From NCBI RefSeq assembly GCF_026672255.1, contig NZ_JAPOHA010000002.1:162553-226552 (forward strand): a DNA stretch of 64,000 nucleotides, given 5' to 3'. A program made the position numbers and the translations under genes. Origin of the DNA: Caproiciproducens galactitolivorans. GTDB lineage: Bacteria > Bacillota > Clostridia > Oscillospirales > Acutalibacteraceae. Position 1 is the stretch's first letter; each line of letters starts with the position of its first letter. Positions 28,276-37,566 of the stretch are shown one piece after another. The notes beneath the pieces were generated by a model. The model searched no databases and was not told the DNA's origin. It saw only the letters and a program-made list of their open reading frames with translations.

Positions 28276-28304
28276 TTGAAAAAAACCTGTAATGCTGTTA
28301 AAAT
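28276..28304 (+). promoter_or_regulatory. Sigma-A-type promoter for the TetR-family gene
   Basis: TTGAAA (28276-28281) and TAAAAT (28299-28304) are separated by 17 bases, about 50 bases before the ATG. Confidence 0.65.
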
Positions 28305-28353
28305 GAATGCATAGTGTTGTCTTGCCTGACCATCAAATTTCAGGAGTGTAAAA

Positions 28354-28962
28354 ATGTCTGATTCACTGATTACAAAAAATGCAATAGCGGCATCGATCAA
28401 GGAATTAATGCGAAAAAAACCGCTTCAGAAGATATCGGTCGCTGATATTATGGAAAACAGCAAAATTAACAGGCAGACCTTCTATTACCATTTTAAAGAC
28501 AAGTACGATCTGGTGGACTGGATCTATTATAACGAGGTCGTTTCGGCAGTCACACAGCATCGAACCTTTAAAGAATTGGATGAAGTGGTGTTCGACGTAT
28601 TGAACGCAATGAAAAAAGAGCAGTATTTTTATACGAATGCGTTCAGTGTAACCGGCCAGAACGCTTTTCAGGATTATTTTTTCAGCGTAACCAAAGTGCT
28701 TTTGGAAGAGATTATCGACGTCCTTTCGCAGGGGCAGATTGAAAATGAGGACAAGGATTTTATTGCCGATTTTTATGCGTTCGGGCTGGTGGGGATCGTT
28801 ATCCAGTGGGCGCGCCGGGGAATGAAACAGCCGCCGGAGCAGATTGTTCAGCGGTTGACGCATTTTATAAACGACAGTAAATATAATGCCGCCGTCCGCT
28901 ATTTAAAAGAACATGAGGAGGAACAGATTGACACTCCGGTTTTTAAAAGCGATTTTGACTGA
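28354..28962 (+). CDS. TetR/AcrR-family transcriptional regulator (DhaS-like)
   Basis: The 202-residue protein has an N-terminal TetR helix-turn-helix (residues about 8-55). Its recognition segment NRQTFYYHFKDKYDLVDWIY is typical of the subgroup containing the dihydroxyacetone-kinase activator DhaS. The C-terminal helices match the TetR_C_8-like ligand domain (ARRGMKQPPEQIV). A ribosome site (CAGGAG) precedes ATG 28354. No neighbouring dha or efflux gene shows what it controls; the divergent Cys-rich gene and the following glycosyltransferase are the nearest candidates. Confidence 0.88.
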   Translation: MSDSLITKNAIAASIKELMRKKPLQKISVADIMENSKINRQTFYYHFKDKYDLVDWIYYNEVVSAVTQHRTFKELDEVVFDVLNAMKKEQYFYTNAFSVTGQNAFQDYFFSVTKVLLEEIIDVLSQGQIENEDKDFIADFYAFGLVGIVIQWARRGMKQPPEQIVQRLTHFINDSKYNAAVRYLKEHEEEQIDTPVFKSDFD

Positions 28963-29060
28963 AAGTATTCGGGAAAATGAGTGGATATCCGGCAGTTTTC
29001 ATCTTTAAAATAAGGAATAATATGATATACTTATAGATAGATTCAAAAGGAGGTTCGGCG

Positions 29061-30023
29061 ATGCAGATTACGAAGCTTTCTGTTATTATTCCGGTGAAAA
29101 ATATAGAGCAGGAAATGTCGGGCGTTTTGCGCTTTGTTGCACAGCAGGCAGCCGGGCTGGAAACGGAATTTATCGTAGTCGATATGGGTTCGTCGGACAA
29201 GACGGTTTGGGAAGCGGTTCAGTTTATAAAAGAACAGAAGCTCCGGGGATTTGTCATACAGAACGGCGACGGGCCGGTAGCCGCTGCTTTGAATACAGGC
29301 CTGCAAAAATCCAGCGGCGATTATGTTACTTTTATATTCGCAAGAAGATTGTACCGCGATTTTATTCAGGGCTATTATGAAACCGCCGTTCGCACTTCCG
29401 CCGATTTTGTCTTCGGAAGCTTGAATGAAGAGGAGTCCAATGCTGCGGAGCGGCGAATCAGTAAGGTCGTTTTTCAGGAGCCGGGCACACAGTATATAAA
29501 AAATATTCTGAACAATATCGTTCATATTGATATATCGGCTATTTTCATCAAACGGAAATTCCTTTTTGAACGGCAGATTCGCTTTTTCGATACGTGTGCA
29601 CACGGTTATGCGGAAGAATTTGTTTACCGCTGCCTGCTGTCCGCCGCAGTCATTGCGCAGTCGTCGACGATTCTAAAGCGCGACAATCTTTTTGAGCTGA
29701 AAAGGGGCAAGCTGAAGCCGGTTGGCAAAAATATTTTTCAGCATACCGATGCAATGCTGCGTATTTTGGACATCCTAAAGACGAACCATCGGGAAGATGC
29801 AGAATTAATACGGCTTTTTGAGCGCCGGAAGCTGCCGCTTACCGTTATGAACGGAGTCGATATTCTTCTTCAGGAAGGAATGGGCTATAATGCGGTTCGG
29901 GGATATCTTCGCGTAGCAGGATATGACAAGCTGCTCCTTACCGGAAAGCAGACCGATCGGGACCTGAAACGCCGGATTACCGTTTGGCGCGCGGTTCCCT
30001 GGATGTACAAGGTAAAAAAATAA
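29061..30023 (+). CDS. Family 2 glycosyltransferase-like protein
   Basis: The 320-residue protein opens with the GT2 (GT-A) nucleotide-binding half: KLSVIIPVKNIEQEM, then FIVVDMGSSDKT and GPVAAALNTGLQKSSGDYV. At the place where GT2 enzymes have the metal-binding DxD (usually FLDADD after the SGDY strand), the sequence reads TFIFARRLYRDF, with no aspartate pair. The C-terminal half is helical and basic, ending VPWMYKVKK. The ribosome site AGGAGG is well placed. Because the DxD is absent, activity is doubtful; it may be a non-catalytic GT-A protein. It is followed by a terminator, so it is a single gene. Confidence 0.75.
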   Translation: MQITKLSVIIPVKNIEQEMSGVLRFVAQQAAGLETEFIVVDMGSSDKTVWEAVQFIKEQKLRGFVIQNGDGPVAAALNTGLQKSSGDYVTFIFARRLYRDFIQGYYETAVRTSADFVFGSLNEEESNAAERRISKVVFQEPGTQYIKNILNNIVHIDISAIFIKRKFLFERQIRFFDTCAHGYAEEFVYRCLLSAAVIAQSSTILKRDNLFELKRGKLKPVGKNIFQHTDAMLRILDILKTNHREDAELIRLFERRKLPLTVMNGVDILLQEGMGYNAVRGYLRVAGYDKLLLTGKQTDRDLKRRITVWRAVPWMYKVKK

Positions 30024-30030
30024 GTACGGT

Positions 30031-30067
30031 GAAAGCCCCGCGGTTCACAGGAGCCGTGGGGCTTTTG
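30031..30067 (+). terminator. Intrinsic terminator after the GT2-like gene
   Basis: AAAGCCCCGCGG pairs with CCGTGGGGCTTT (one G-T pair) around a TTCACAGGAG loop, with a TTTT tract. Confidence 0.85.
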
Positions 30068-30078
30068 TGCATTTTTCC

Positions 30079-30107
30079 TTGAAGTGATTCCGGCAACATG
30101 GTATAAT
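30079..30107 (+). promoter_or_regulatory. Sigma-A-type promoter of the miaB operon
   Basis: TTGAAG (30079-30084) and TATAAT (30102-30107) lie 17 bases apart, 36 bases before the miaB start. It is the only clear promoter before the long run of co-directional genes that follows. Confidence 0.75.
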
Positions 30108-30143
30108 AATGTGCAAACCATATATTGGGGGAGGTAAACCCTT

Positions 30144-31568
30144 TTGTCAGAACAATTTCCGGTTCAAATATTGCCGCAGACCCGGCCGCAGGCCGATTAT
30201 ATCCGCGACTTGGCGCAAATTATGGCGGTGAGAAAGCGCGGCTCCGTTCCGATGGCGCTTGTGCACACCTATGGCTGCCAGCAGAATATGGCAGACGGTG
30301 AAAAAATCAAGGGCCTTCTTTCGGAAATGGGCTTTTCCTTTACGGACAAAGAGGAGGAAGCCGACCTCATTCTCTATAATACCTGCGCCGTCCGTGAACA
30401 TGCGGAGGACAGGGTTTTCGGCAATGTGGGCGCTTTAAAGAATGTGAAGCGCCGCAATCCGTCGCTGATTATCGCACTTTGCGGCTGTATGATGGAGCAG
30501 GAACATGTTTCCGAACGCATACGCAAAAGCTTCCCGTTTGTCAATCTGGTTTTTGGCACGCATGTGATTCACCGACTGCCGGAGCTTTTGTTTACGGCGA
30601 TTACCGACGGGCACCGGGTGTTTGAACGCGGCGACGACAGCGAGGACAAGCAGATTGTGGAAGGCCTTCCGGTTCGCCGTGACGGGGACATCAAAGCGTG
30701 GCTTACCGTTATGTACGGCTGTGATAATTTCTGTTCCTACTGCGTGGTGCCCTATGTCCGCGGGCGGGAACGCAGCCGAACGCCGGAAGCGATCTTGGAA
30801 GAGTTCACCGGCCTTGTAAAGGAAGGCTATAAGGATATCACGCTGCTTGGGCAAAACGTGAATTCGTACGGGAAGAATCTTGATCATCCGGTAAACTTTT
30901 CGCAGCTTCTCCGGATGCTTGACGAGGTGGAGGGCGATTGTCGTATCCGCTTTATGACTTCGCACCCGAAAGACGCAACGCATGAGCTGATCGACACCAT
31001 TGCGAACGGAAAGCATATCAGCCATCATCTGCATCTGCCGTTTCAGTCCGGAAATAACCGGGTGCTGAACGAAATGAACCGCCGGTACACCCGGGAAAAA
31101 TACCTTGCGCTGGTCGATTATGCAAAGGAAAAAATTCCGGACCTGTCCCTTACCTCCGACGTAATTGTCGGCTTCCCGGGCGAAACCTACGAGGAATTTC
31201 TCGATACGGTTGATTTAATTAAGACGGTGGGCTTTACTTCCCTTTATACGTTTATCTATTCGCCCCGTGTGGGGACAAGAGCCGCAAAAATGCCCGACCC
31301 GGTTCCGGCGGAGGAAAAATCAAAGTGGTTTGTGGAACTTTGCAAAGCACAGGAGCAAATTGCGGCGGAACGCTGCGCGGGCATGGTCGGCACGACCCAG
31401 CAAGTGCTTGTTGAAGACCGGAATCCGAAAACGGGACTTTTAACCGGAAGAACCGACGGCAACATTGTTGTGGATTTTCCGGGAGATCCGAGCATTATCG
31501 GGAGCTTTCAAAATGTGAAAATTACCTCCGCGCGCAACTGGATATTAAGCGGAGAGCTAATAAAATAA
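30144..31568 (+). CDS. miaB: tRNA-2-methylthio-N6-dimethylallyladenosine synthase
   Basis: The 474-residue radical-SAM methylthiotransferase adds the methylthio group to i6A37 in tRNAs reading UNN codons. It has the N-terminal MTTase domain with cysteines in TYGCQQN, NTCAVREHAEDR and ALCGCM (auxiliary 4Fe-4S cluster). The radical-SAM CxxxCxxC motif (CDNFCSYC, C193, C197, C200) and a C-terminal TRAM domain (residues about 405-470) follow. It starts at TTG 30144 behind GGGGGAGG. MiaA, which makes the substrate i6A, is encoded further down the same run (36610), so both steps of the modification share one transcript unit. Confidence 0.95.
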   Translation: MSEQFPVQILPQTRPQADYIRDLAQIMAVRKRGSVPMALVHTYGCQQNMADGEKIKGLLSEMGFSFTDKEEEADLILYNTCAVREHAEDRVFGNVGALKNVKRRNPSLIIALCGCMMEQEHVSERIRKSFPFVNLVFGTHVIHRLPELLFTAITDGHRVFERGDDSEDKQIVEGLPVRRDGDIKAWLTVMYGCDNFCSYCVVPYVRGRERSRTPEAILEEFTGLVKEGYKDITLLGQNVNSYGKNLDHPVNFSQLLRMLDEVEGDCRIRFMTSHPKDATHELIDTIANGKHISHHLHLPFQSGNNRVLNEMNRRYTREKYLALVDYAKEKIPDLSLTSDVIVGFPGETYEEFLDTVDLIKTVGFTSLYTFIYSPRVGTRAAKMPDPVPAEEKSKWFVELCKAQEQIAAERCAGMVGTTQQVLVEDRNPKTGLLTGRTDGNIVVDFPGDPSIIGSFQNVKITSARNWILSGELIK

Positions 31569-31592
31569 AAAATAATTTTAAGGAGTTTCAAC

Positions 31593-32000
31593 ATGGATAT
31601 TATCAGCCTGGCCAGAGAGATCGGCAAAGAGATTCAAAAGGATGACAGGTATCTTAACTGGCAGCTTGCCAAGCAGAACAGCGATGACGACCAGCAGCTT
31701 CAGGATTTAATCGGGGAATTTAATCTGAAAAGAATTGCGATTAACAACGAAGCGTCAAAACCGGAGCAGGATACCGACAAAATGCAGCTGCTCAATCAGG
31801 AACTGCGCCATGTCTATGCCAAGATTATGCAGAATCCGAATATGACCGCGTACAATAAGGCAAAAGAGGAAATAGACGCTCTGCTTCAGCGTGTTGACGC
31901 GATTATCCGGCAGTCCGCCGATGGCGAAGACCCGGAGACAACCGATTATGAACCGTCTTCCTGCGGCGGAGACTGCTCAGCCTGCGGCGGATGCCACTAA
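31593..32000 (+). CDS. YlbF/YmcA family protein with a cysteine-rich C-terminal tail
   Basis: The 135-residue helical protein matches the Com_YlbF family (DDRYLNWQLAKQNSDDDQQL, residues about 15-34, then EPDTDKM-like and AYNKAKEEID segments). In Bacillus subtilis YlbF, YmcA and YaaT form the RicAFT complex that binds 4Fe-4S clusters and affects RNase Y and Spo0A phosphorylation. The last dozen residues hold four cysteines and a histidine (SSCGGDCSACGGCH), a likely metal or Fe-S ligand set. It lies 24 bases after miaB and 27 before mutS, so it is co-transcribed with them. Confidence 0.85.
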   Translation: MDIISLAREIGKEIQKDDRYLNWQLAKQNSDDDQQLQDLIGEFNLKRIAINNEASKPEQDTDKMQLLNQELRHVYAKIMQNPNMTAYNKAKEEIDALLQRVDAIIRQSADGEDPETTDYEPSSCGGDCSACGGCH

Positions 32001-32027
32001 ATTTTACCGATTCAAGAAGGAGATGAA

Positions 32028-34655
32028 ATGCAAGCGATGGCAAACCTGTCACCAATGATGCAGCAGTATTTTGAAATTAAAAAACAGAATCCAAACACGA
32101 TCTTGTTTTTCCGACTTGGTGATTTCTATGAAATGTTTTACGACGACGCCAAGCTTGCATCGAAAGAGCTGGATTTAACACTGACGGGGCGCGACTGCGG
32201 ACAGGAGGAACGCGCCCCTATGTGCGGTGTGCCTTTTCACAGCTATGAAAGCTACGTTGCCCGCCTTGTGGCCAAAGGATATAAGGTGGCGATCTGTGAG
32301 CAGATGGAAGACCCCGCTTTAGCCAAAGGCCTGGTAAAGCGTGATATTATCCGCGTTATTACGCCCGGTACCGTGCTGGAAAGCAGCATGCTTGACGAAA
32401 CGCGCAATAATTTTATTTGCTCGCTATGCGTCGAAGGCGCAGAGGCGGGCATTTGCTTTGCGGATATTTCCACCGGCGAACTGCACGCCACCACCCTTTG
32501 CGGCGGGGATTTATCCGAACAGCTGAAAAATGAACTGTCGCGGTTTTCACCGCGGGAAATACTCATCAACCAGAATGTTCTGGAATTTTCCGAACTGCCG
32601 AAGTTCATAAAGGAACGCCTTTCCGCCAGCCTTGAACTGCTTGACGGCGAAAATTTTGAAAAAGAATCCTGTACGTCCCTTGTTCTGCGGCAATTTCAGC
32701 GGGAGAATCTCGAATCTTTAGACCTTTCTGGGCAAGACAATATTGTTCGCGCGCTCGGGGCGCTGTTTTCCTATTTAAAACAAACGCAGCGCACTGGCAT
32801 TGAGCGCATTAATGCGATTGACCTTTACAGCGGCGCGCAGTATATGCATTTGGACTTAAATACCCGCCGCAATCTGGAACTGCTTGAAACCATGCGCAAT
32901 AAGGAAAAACGCGGCTCGCTCCTGTGGGTGCTTGACAAAACGCGCACGGCGATGGGCAAACGCTTAATCCGCAGCTGGATTGAACAGCCGCTTTTAAGTC
33001 CGGCGCAAATCAGCAGACGGCTGAATGCCGTTCAGGAATTGTCGGATGACCCCATTTTGCGCGACAGTATTGCCGAACAATTGAGCGGAATCCATGATCT
33101 GGAACGTCTGATGTCCCGAATTGTTTACGGCTCCGCAAACGGAAGGGAACTTCGTTCGCTTTCCTCCGCGGCTGAGAAGCTTCCGGGTTTAAAAAATATC
33201 CTGAAAGGTGTAAAGTCAAATCTCCTTACAGATATTTATCAAAGCATCGACGTACTGGATGACGTATTCCGGCTGATTGAACGTTCCATTGTTGAAGAAC
33301 CGCCGTTTTCCATCCGCGAGGGTGGCATGATAAAACCGGGTTATAACGAAGAATTGGACCTTCTGAAAGGAGATATGAGCGACGGGCGGGGGATTATCGC
33401 TCAAATCGAAGCGCAGGAACGGGAAAGAACCGGTATCTCAAAACTGAAAGTCGGTTACAACCGCGTTTTCGGCTACTATATTGAAATCAGCAACGGCTAT
33501 AAAGATCAGGCTCCGCCGGAATACATACGAAAGCAAACGCTTACAAACTGTGAAAGGTTCATAACCCCCGAACTGAAAGAACTGGAGGGGAAAATTCTCG
33601 GCGCGCATGATAAGTCGGTGCAGCTGGAATTTCAGCTTTTCGATGCCGTACGAAAGGAAGTCGCCGCACAGCTTACCCGCGTACAGAAAACAGCGCACGC
33701 CGTCGCACAGCTCGACGTCCTGACCTCTTTCGCGCAGGTTTCGGCCGATAACCATTATATCCGTCCGGTCGTGAATCTGGACGGCAAACTGATTTTGAAA
33801 GAAAGCCGCCATCCGGTGGTGGAGATTTTGCTCGACGCTCCCTTTGTCCCCAATGACGTTACCCTCGACCAGAACGAAAACCGGGTAGCCATTATTACCG
33901 GGCCGAACATGGCGGGAAAATCCACGTATATGCGGCAGGCGGCGCTCATCGTCATTATGGCGCAGATCGGGTGCTTTGTTCCGGCTTCTTACGCGGAAAT
34001 CGGTATCACAGACAGCATATACACGCGTGTAGGCGCGTCGGATGATTTAGCTTCCGGGCAGTCGACCTTTATGGTGGAAATGTCCGAGGTTGCCGATATT
34101 ATGAAAAATGCAACCGAAAGCAGCCTTCTTATTCTGGATGAGATCGGGCGCGGTACCTCCACCTTTGATGGGATGAGCATCGCCCGCGCCGTTTTGGAAT
34201 ATGTGGCCGATAAAAAGCTTCTCGGCGCAAAAACGCTCTTTGCAACGCACTATCATGAGCTTACGGAACTGGAAGAACTGGTGGACGGCGTTAAAAATTA
34301 TAATATTGCCGTGAAAAAACGCGGGGACGATATCACTTTCCTCCGTCGGATTGTACGCGGCGGAGCGGACGACAGCTTTGGCATTGAAGTTGCCAAGCTT
34401 GCCGGTGTTCCGGATAAAATTGTAAACCGCGCGAAACAGGTTCTGGCGGAACTCGAAAGCGGCCAGCAGGTAACGATGCCGAAGAAACGCGGCAGACGCA
34501 ATACGCAGGTGGAACAGGAAGAGATGCAGCTTTCGATTACACCTCCGAATGAAGCGGAAGTGATGGACAGGCTTAAAAAGCTCGACGTAAACACGTTAAC
34601 GCCGATCGAGTGCATGAATACGCTGTTCGAACTCGCAACGCTGGCAAAAGAATAG
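32028..34655 (+). CDS. mutS: DNA mismatch repair protein MutS
   Basis: The 875-residue protein recognises mismatches as a dimer. It has the N-terminal mismatch-binding domain with the intercalating Phe-Tyr-Glu motif (GDFYEMFY, near residue 28), connector and lever/clamp domains, and the C-terminal ATPase with Walker A GPNMAGKST (residues about 625-633) and DEIGRGTSTFDG. Length is normal for MutS1 (850-880). The ribosome site AGAAGGAG precedes ATG 32028. It is followed by mutL, its direct partner. No mutH exists in this group, so strand incision depends on MutL. Confidence 0.96.
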   Translation: MQAMANLSPMMQQYFEIKKQNPNTILFFRLGDFYEMFYDDAKLASKELDLTLTGRDCGQEERAPMCGVPFHSYESYVARLVAKGYKVAICEQMEDPALAKGLVKRDIIRVITPGTVLESSMLDETRNNFICSLCVEGAEAGICFADISTGELHATTLCGGDLSEQLKNELSRFSPREILINQNVLEFSELPKFIKERLSASLELLDGENFEKESCTSLVLRQFQRENLESLDLSGQDNIVRALGALFSYLKQTQRTGIERINAIDLYSGAQYMHLDLNTRRNLELLETMRNKEKRGSLLWVLDKTRTAMGKRLIRSWIEQPLLSPAQISRRLNAVQELSDDPILRDSIAEQLSGIHDLERLMSRIVYGSANGRELRSLSSAAEKLPGLKNILKGVKSNLLTDIYQSIDVLDDVFRLIERSIVEEPPFSIREGGMIKPGYNEELDLLKGDMSDGRGIIAQIEAQERERTGISKLKVGYNRVFGYYIEISNGYKDQAPPEYIRKQTLTNCERFITPELKELEGKILGAHDKSVQLEFQLFDAVRKEVAAQLTRVQKTAHAVAQLDVLTSFAQVSADNHYIRPVVNLDGKLILKESRHPVVEILLDAPFVPNDVTLDQNENRVAIITGPNMAGKSTYMRQAALIVIMAQIGCFVPASYAEIGITDSIYTRVGASDDLASGQSTFMVEMSEVADIMKNATESSLLILDEIGRGTSTFDGMSIARAVLEYVADKKLLGAKTLFATHYHELTELEELVDGVKNYNIAVKKRGDDITFLRRIVRGGADDSFGIEVAKLAGVPDKIVNRAKQVLAELESGQQVTMPKKRGRRNTQVEQEEMQLSITPPNEAEVMDRLKKLDVNTLTPIECMNTLFELATLAKE

Positions 34656-34735
34656 GGGCCGCGGTATGTGCAACCGGATTATGCAGCGGTATTGGATCAA
34701 TTTAGAATGATACGGCTTTGTAAAGGAGGTAAATG

Positions 34736-36607
34736 ATGGGCATAATCAATGTATTGGATAAGCATGTCGCCGAGCTGATTGCGGCGGGAGAAGTCGTTGA
34801 GCGCCCTGCCTCCGTGATTAAAGAACTGGTTGAAAACGCGATCGACGCGGGTGCCTCCGCCGTTACCGTCGAGATAAAAAACGGCGGGATAACGTATATG
34901 CGTGTTACGGACAACGGGAGCGGCATATTCCGCGACGATGTTGCCGTTTCCTTTTTACGCCATGCCACCAGTAAAGTTCACAGCCAGGACGACCTCGATA
35001 CCATTTCCACCCTGGGTTTTCGCGGGGAAGCGCTCGCTTCGATTGCGGCGGTTTCCCATGTGGAGCTGCTGACGCGCACACAGGATGAGCTTGCGGGCAC
35101 GCGTTATGTGATAGACGGCGGCGTGGAGCAAATCTGTGAAGACGCCGGCTGTGCGCAGGGAACGACCATTGTGGTGCGGGATCTGTTTTATAATACCCCG
35201 GCCCGTATGAAGTTTCTGAAAAAAGATGTTGTGGAAGCCAACGCGATCGCGGCCATTCTTGACCGGATTGCGCTTTCCCATCCGGAGGTTTCCCTGCGTT
35301 TCCTCCGCGATTCGCGGGAAGCGCTGCACAGCCCCGGCGACGGGAAGCTGAAATCCGCGGTCTACGCGGTTTACGGCAGGGAATTTACTTCCGGATTAAT
35401 ACCCGTCGACTATGAGCTGAACGGTGTAAAGCTTTGGGGCTTTATCAGTAAACCTTCCGCCGCGCGCCCGAATCGAAGTATGCAGCAGTTTTTTATCAAT
35501 GGCCGTTATATCAAAAGCCGAACCGCGATGGTTGCGTTGGAGGAAGCTTTTAAAGGTTCCATTATGGTCGGGAAGGTTCCGGCCTGCGTGCTTCATTTAA
35601 AAATCGCTTTTCAGGCGGTGGATGTGAACGTTCATCCCACGAAAATAGAAGTTCGGTTTATGAATGAAAAGCCGATTTTTGACGCGGTGTATCATGGCGT
35701 GAAAACCGCGCTGAATCAGGGGGACACGCCAAATGTGCTGTCTCTGCCGAAGCCGGTTCTTCCGCCGTTTGAACAGCCGAAAGCGCCGGTTCAGCTGGAA
35801 CTGGGTACAAAATCGCCGGCACAGGCCGTTAAAAAAATGGACGGGCCGCCCCGCCTGTTTGTCGTCAACGACGTTCAGGCTCCGCTTTACAATGCCCATT
35901 TTGAAGTGAAGAAGATAGAATCTCCCGAGCCTGCCCCGGTTCCCCCAAACCTAAATCCACCCGCTGCACCAAAGACGGATGAAATTCCGGTCGAACCGAA
36001 GGCTCCGTTATCGGAAGAAATACCGTCGGAACCGCAAAAGCCGGAAAAACTGATCGGCGAGGCGTTCAGCACGTACATCATTGTGCAGCGCGGGGGAGAC
36101 GAACTGGTTTTTATCGACAAGCACGCCGCCCACGAACGGATGCTTTATGAAAAGCTGAAAGCAAACGGCGGTCAGGCGGTTCGGCAAATCCTTCTTGAAC
36201 CGGTAACCGTTACGCTGGAGAAAAACGAATACGCCGCTATCCTTGAATCCCTTGCCCTTTGTGCCGACGCGGGTTTTGAAATTGAGGATTTCGGCTCCGG
36301 TACCGTACTTGTCCGCAGCGCGCCGATGATTCTCGGCGGGGAAGACGTTGCTTCTGCGGTAATGGAAATAGCCGGTTATCTGCAAACCGCAAAAAATGAT
36401 ATTACGACCGAAAAGCTCGACTGGCTGTACCATAATGTTGCGTGCCGCGCGGCGGTTAAAGCCGGAAGCGAAAGCTCGCCGCAGGAACTGATCGCGCTTG
36501 TTCAGAGAATGGAAAATGAGGACATCCGTTACTGCCCGCACGGGCGGCCGGCATATATTATCATGAAAAAGAAAGATTTGGAGCGCCAATTTGGGCGAAT
36601 ACAATAA
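34736..36607 (+). CDS. mutL: DNA mismatch repair protein MutL (endonuclease-type)
   Basis: The 623-residue protein has the N-terminal GHKL ATPase (ENAIDAGAS and DNGSGI motifs, residues about 30-70; GFRGEALASI near 100). A Pro/Glu-rich linker (about 385-440) leads to a C-terminal dimerisation domain with DKHAAHERMLYE, corresponding to the DQHA(x)2E(x)4E metal site of nicking MutL, and CPHGRP. It should therefore nick DNA itself. Two ATG codons lie in a row at 34733 and 34736; AAAGGAGGTAA supports either. It follows mutS after 80 bases and is three bases before miaA. Confidence 0.95.
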   Translation: MGIINVLDKHVAELIAAGEVVERPASVIKELVENAIDAGASAVTVEIKNGGITYMRVTDNGSGIFRDDVAVSFLRHATSKVHSQDDLDTISTLGFRGEALASIAAVSHVELLTRTQDELAGTRYVIDGGVEQICEDAGCAQGTTIVVRDLFYNTPARMKFLKKDVVEANAIAAILDRIALSHPEVSLRFLRDSREALHSPGDGKLKSAVYAVYGREFTSGLIPVDYELNGVKLWGFISKPSAARPNRSMQQFFINGRYIKSRTAMVALEEAFKGSIMVGKVPACVLHLKIAFQAVDVNVHPTKIEVRFMNEKPIFDAVYHGVKTALNQGDTPNVLSLPKPVLPPFEQPKAPVQLELGTKSPAQAVKKMDGPPRLFVVNDVQAPLYNAHFEVKKIESPEPAPVPPNLNPPAAPKTDEIPVEPKAPLSEEIPSEPQKPEKLIGEAFSTYIIVQRGGDELVFIDKHAAHERMLYEKLKANGGQAVRQILLEPVTVTLEKNEYAAILESLALCADAGFEIEDFGSGTVLVRSAPMILGGEDVASAVMEIAGYLQTAKNDITTEKLDWLYHNVACRAAVKAGSESSPQELIALVQRMENEDIRYCPHGRPAYIIMKKKDLERQFGRIQ

Positions 36608-36609
36608 CC

Positions 36610-37566
36610 ATGGACAGGAATGAGAAAATACCCGTGGTTGCGGTCGTCGGGCCGACTGCTTCCGGCAAAAGCCGCCTTGCGGTTGAAATCGCGCTTCGGT
36701 TAAACGGCGAAATCATATCCGCAGATTCGATGCAGATTTATAAAGGAATGAATATCGGAACGGCGAAGCCGACGGAACAGGAAATGCGGGGAGTGCCGCA
36801 CCATCTAATCGATTTTGCCGACCTTTCCCGGCCGTTCAGTGTCGCGGATTACGTTTCGCTTGCTTCGCAATGCATAACCGAACTGCATTTGCGCGGAAAA
36901 CTGCCCATTCTTGCCGGAGGAACCGGCCTTTATGTCCGTTCCCTGCTTCAGAATATCCAGTTTACCGAAACCGACCGGGATGAAAAATTGCGGGAGGAAC
37001 TTGCCCGGAAAGCGGAAAGGGAAGGCCCGGAAGTCCTTGTGGAAGAGCTGAAAAGCTTTGACCCGGAATCGGCGGAACGAATCCACCCGCATAACATCGG
37101 CCGATTGATACGGGCAATCGAAATTTACCGTACAACGGGCGTGACCATGACCGAACAATTAGAACGTTCGAAGCAAGCGCCTTCTCCTTACGATTCCTGC
37201 CTGATCGGTTTGGATTTCAAGGACCGCCAAATGCTTTATGACCGAATTAACCTCCGTGTCGATTTGATGATGAAGGAAGGTCTGCTTCGCGAAGCGAAGG
37301 AAGTTTTAAGCAGGCCGGATTCACAGACCGCGCTGCAGGCAATCGGTTATAAGGAGCTGCTCCCGTATTTAAACGACCGGTGCACGCTGGAGGAAGCGGT
37401 GGAAAGAATCAAGCAGGAAAGCCGCCGCTATGCAAAACGCCAGCTTACCTGGTTTCGACGCGATGCGAATATCAACTGGATTATAATAGACGAAACAATG
37501 GACTTTGATTTGGTGGCGCAACAGGCCATGCAGATTATCAGCCGGAAAGGGTGGTTCGATGAATAG
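36610..37566 (+). CDS. miaA: tRNA dimethylallyltransferase
   Basis: The 318-residue enzyme transfers dimethylallyl from DMAPP to N6 of A37 in tRNA. It shows the P-loop GPTASGKSRLA (residues 14-24), the DSMQIYKGMNIGTAKP segment and the C-terminal KRQLTWFRR motif. It starts two bases after the mutL stop and its end overlaps the next gene's start. The mutS-mutL-miaA order is widely conserved. Its product is the substrate of MiaB encoded at the start of this run. Confidence 0.95.
   Translation: MDRNEKIPVVAVVGPTASGKSRLAVEIALRLNGEIISADSMQIYKGMNIGTAKPTEQEMRGVPHHLIDFADLSRPFSVADYVSLASQCITELHLRGKLPILAGGTGLYVRSLLQNIQFTETDRDEKLREELARKAEREGPEVLVEELKSFDPESAERIHPHNIGRLIRAIEIYRTTGVTMTEQLERSKQAPSPYDSCLIGLDFKDRQMLYDRINLRVDLMMKEGLLREAKEVLSRPDSQTALQAIGYKELLPYLNDRCTLEEAVERIKQESRRYAKRQLTWFRRDANINWIIIDETMDFDLVAQQAMQIISRKGWFDE

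Noticed and set aside
30435-31034. A 199-codon minus-strand frame
   Set aside because: It is antisense to the miaB radical-SAM domain and has no start signals.
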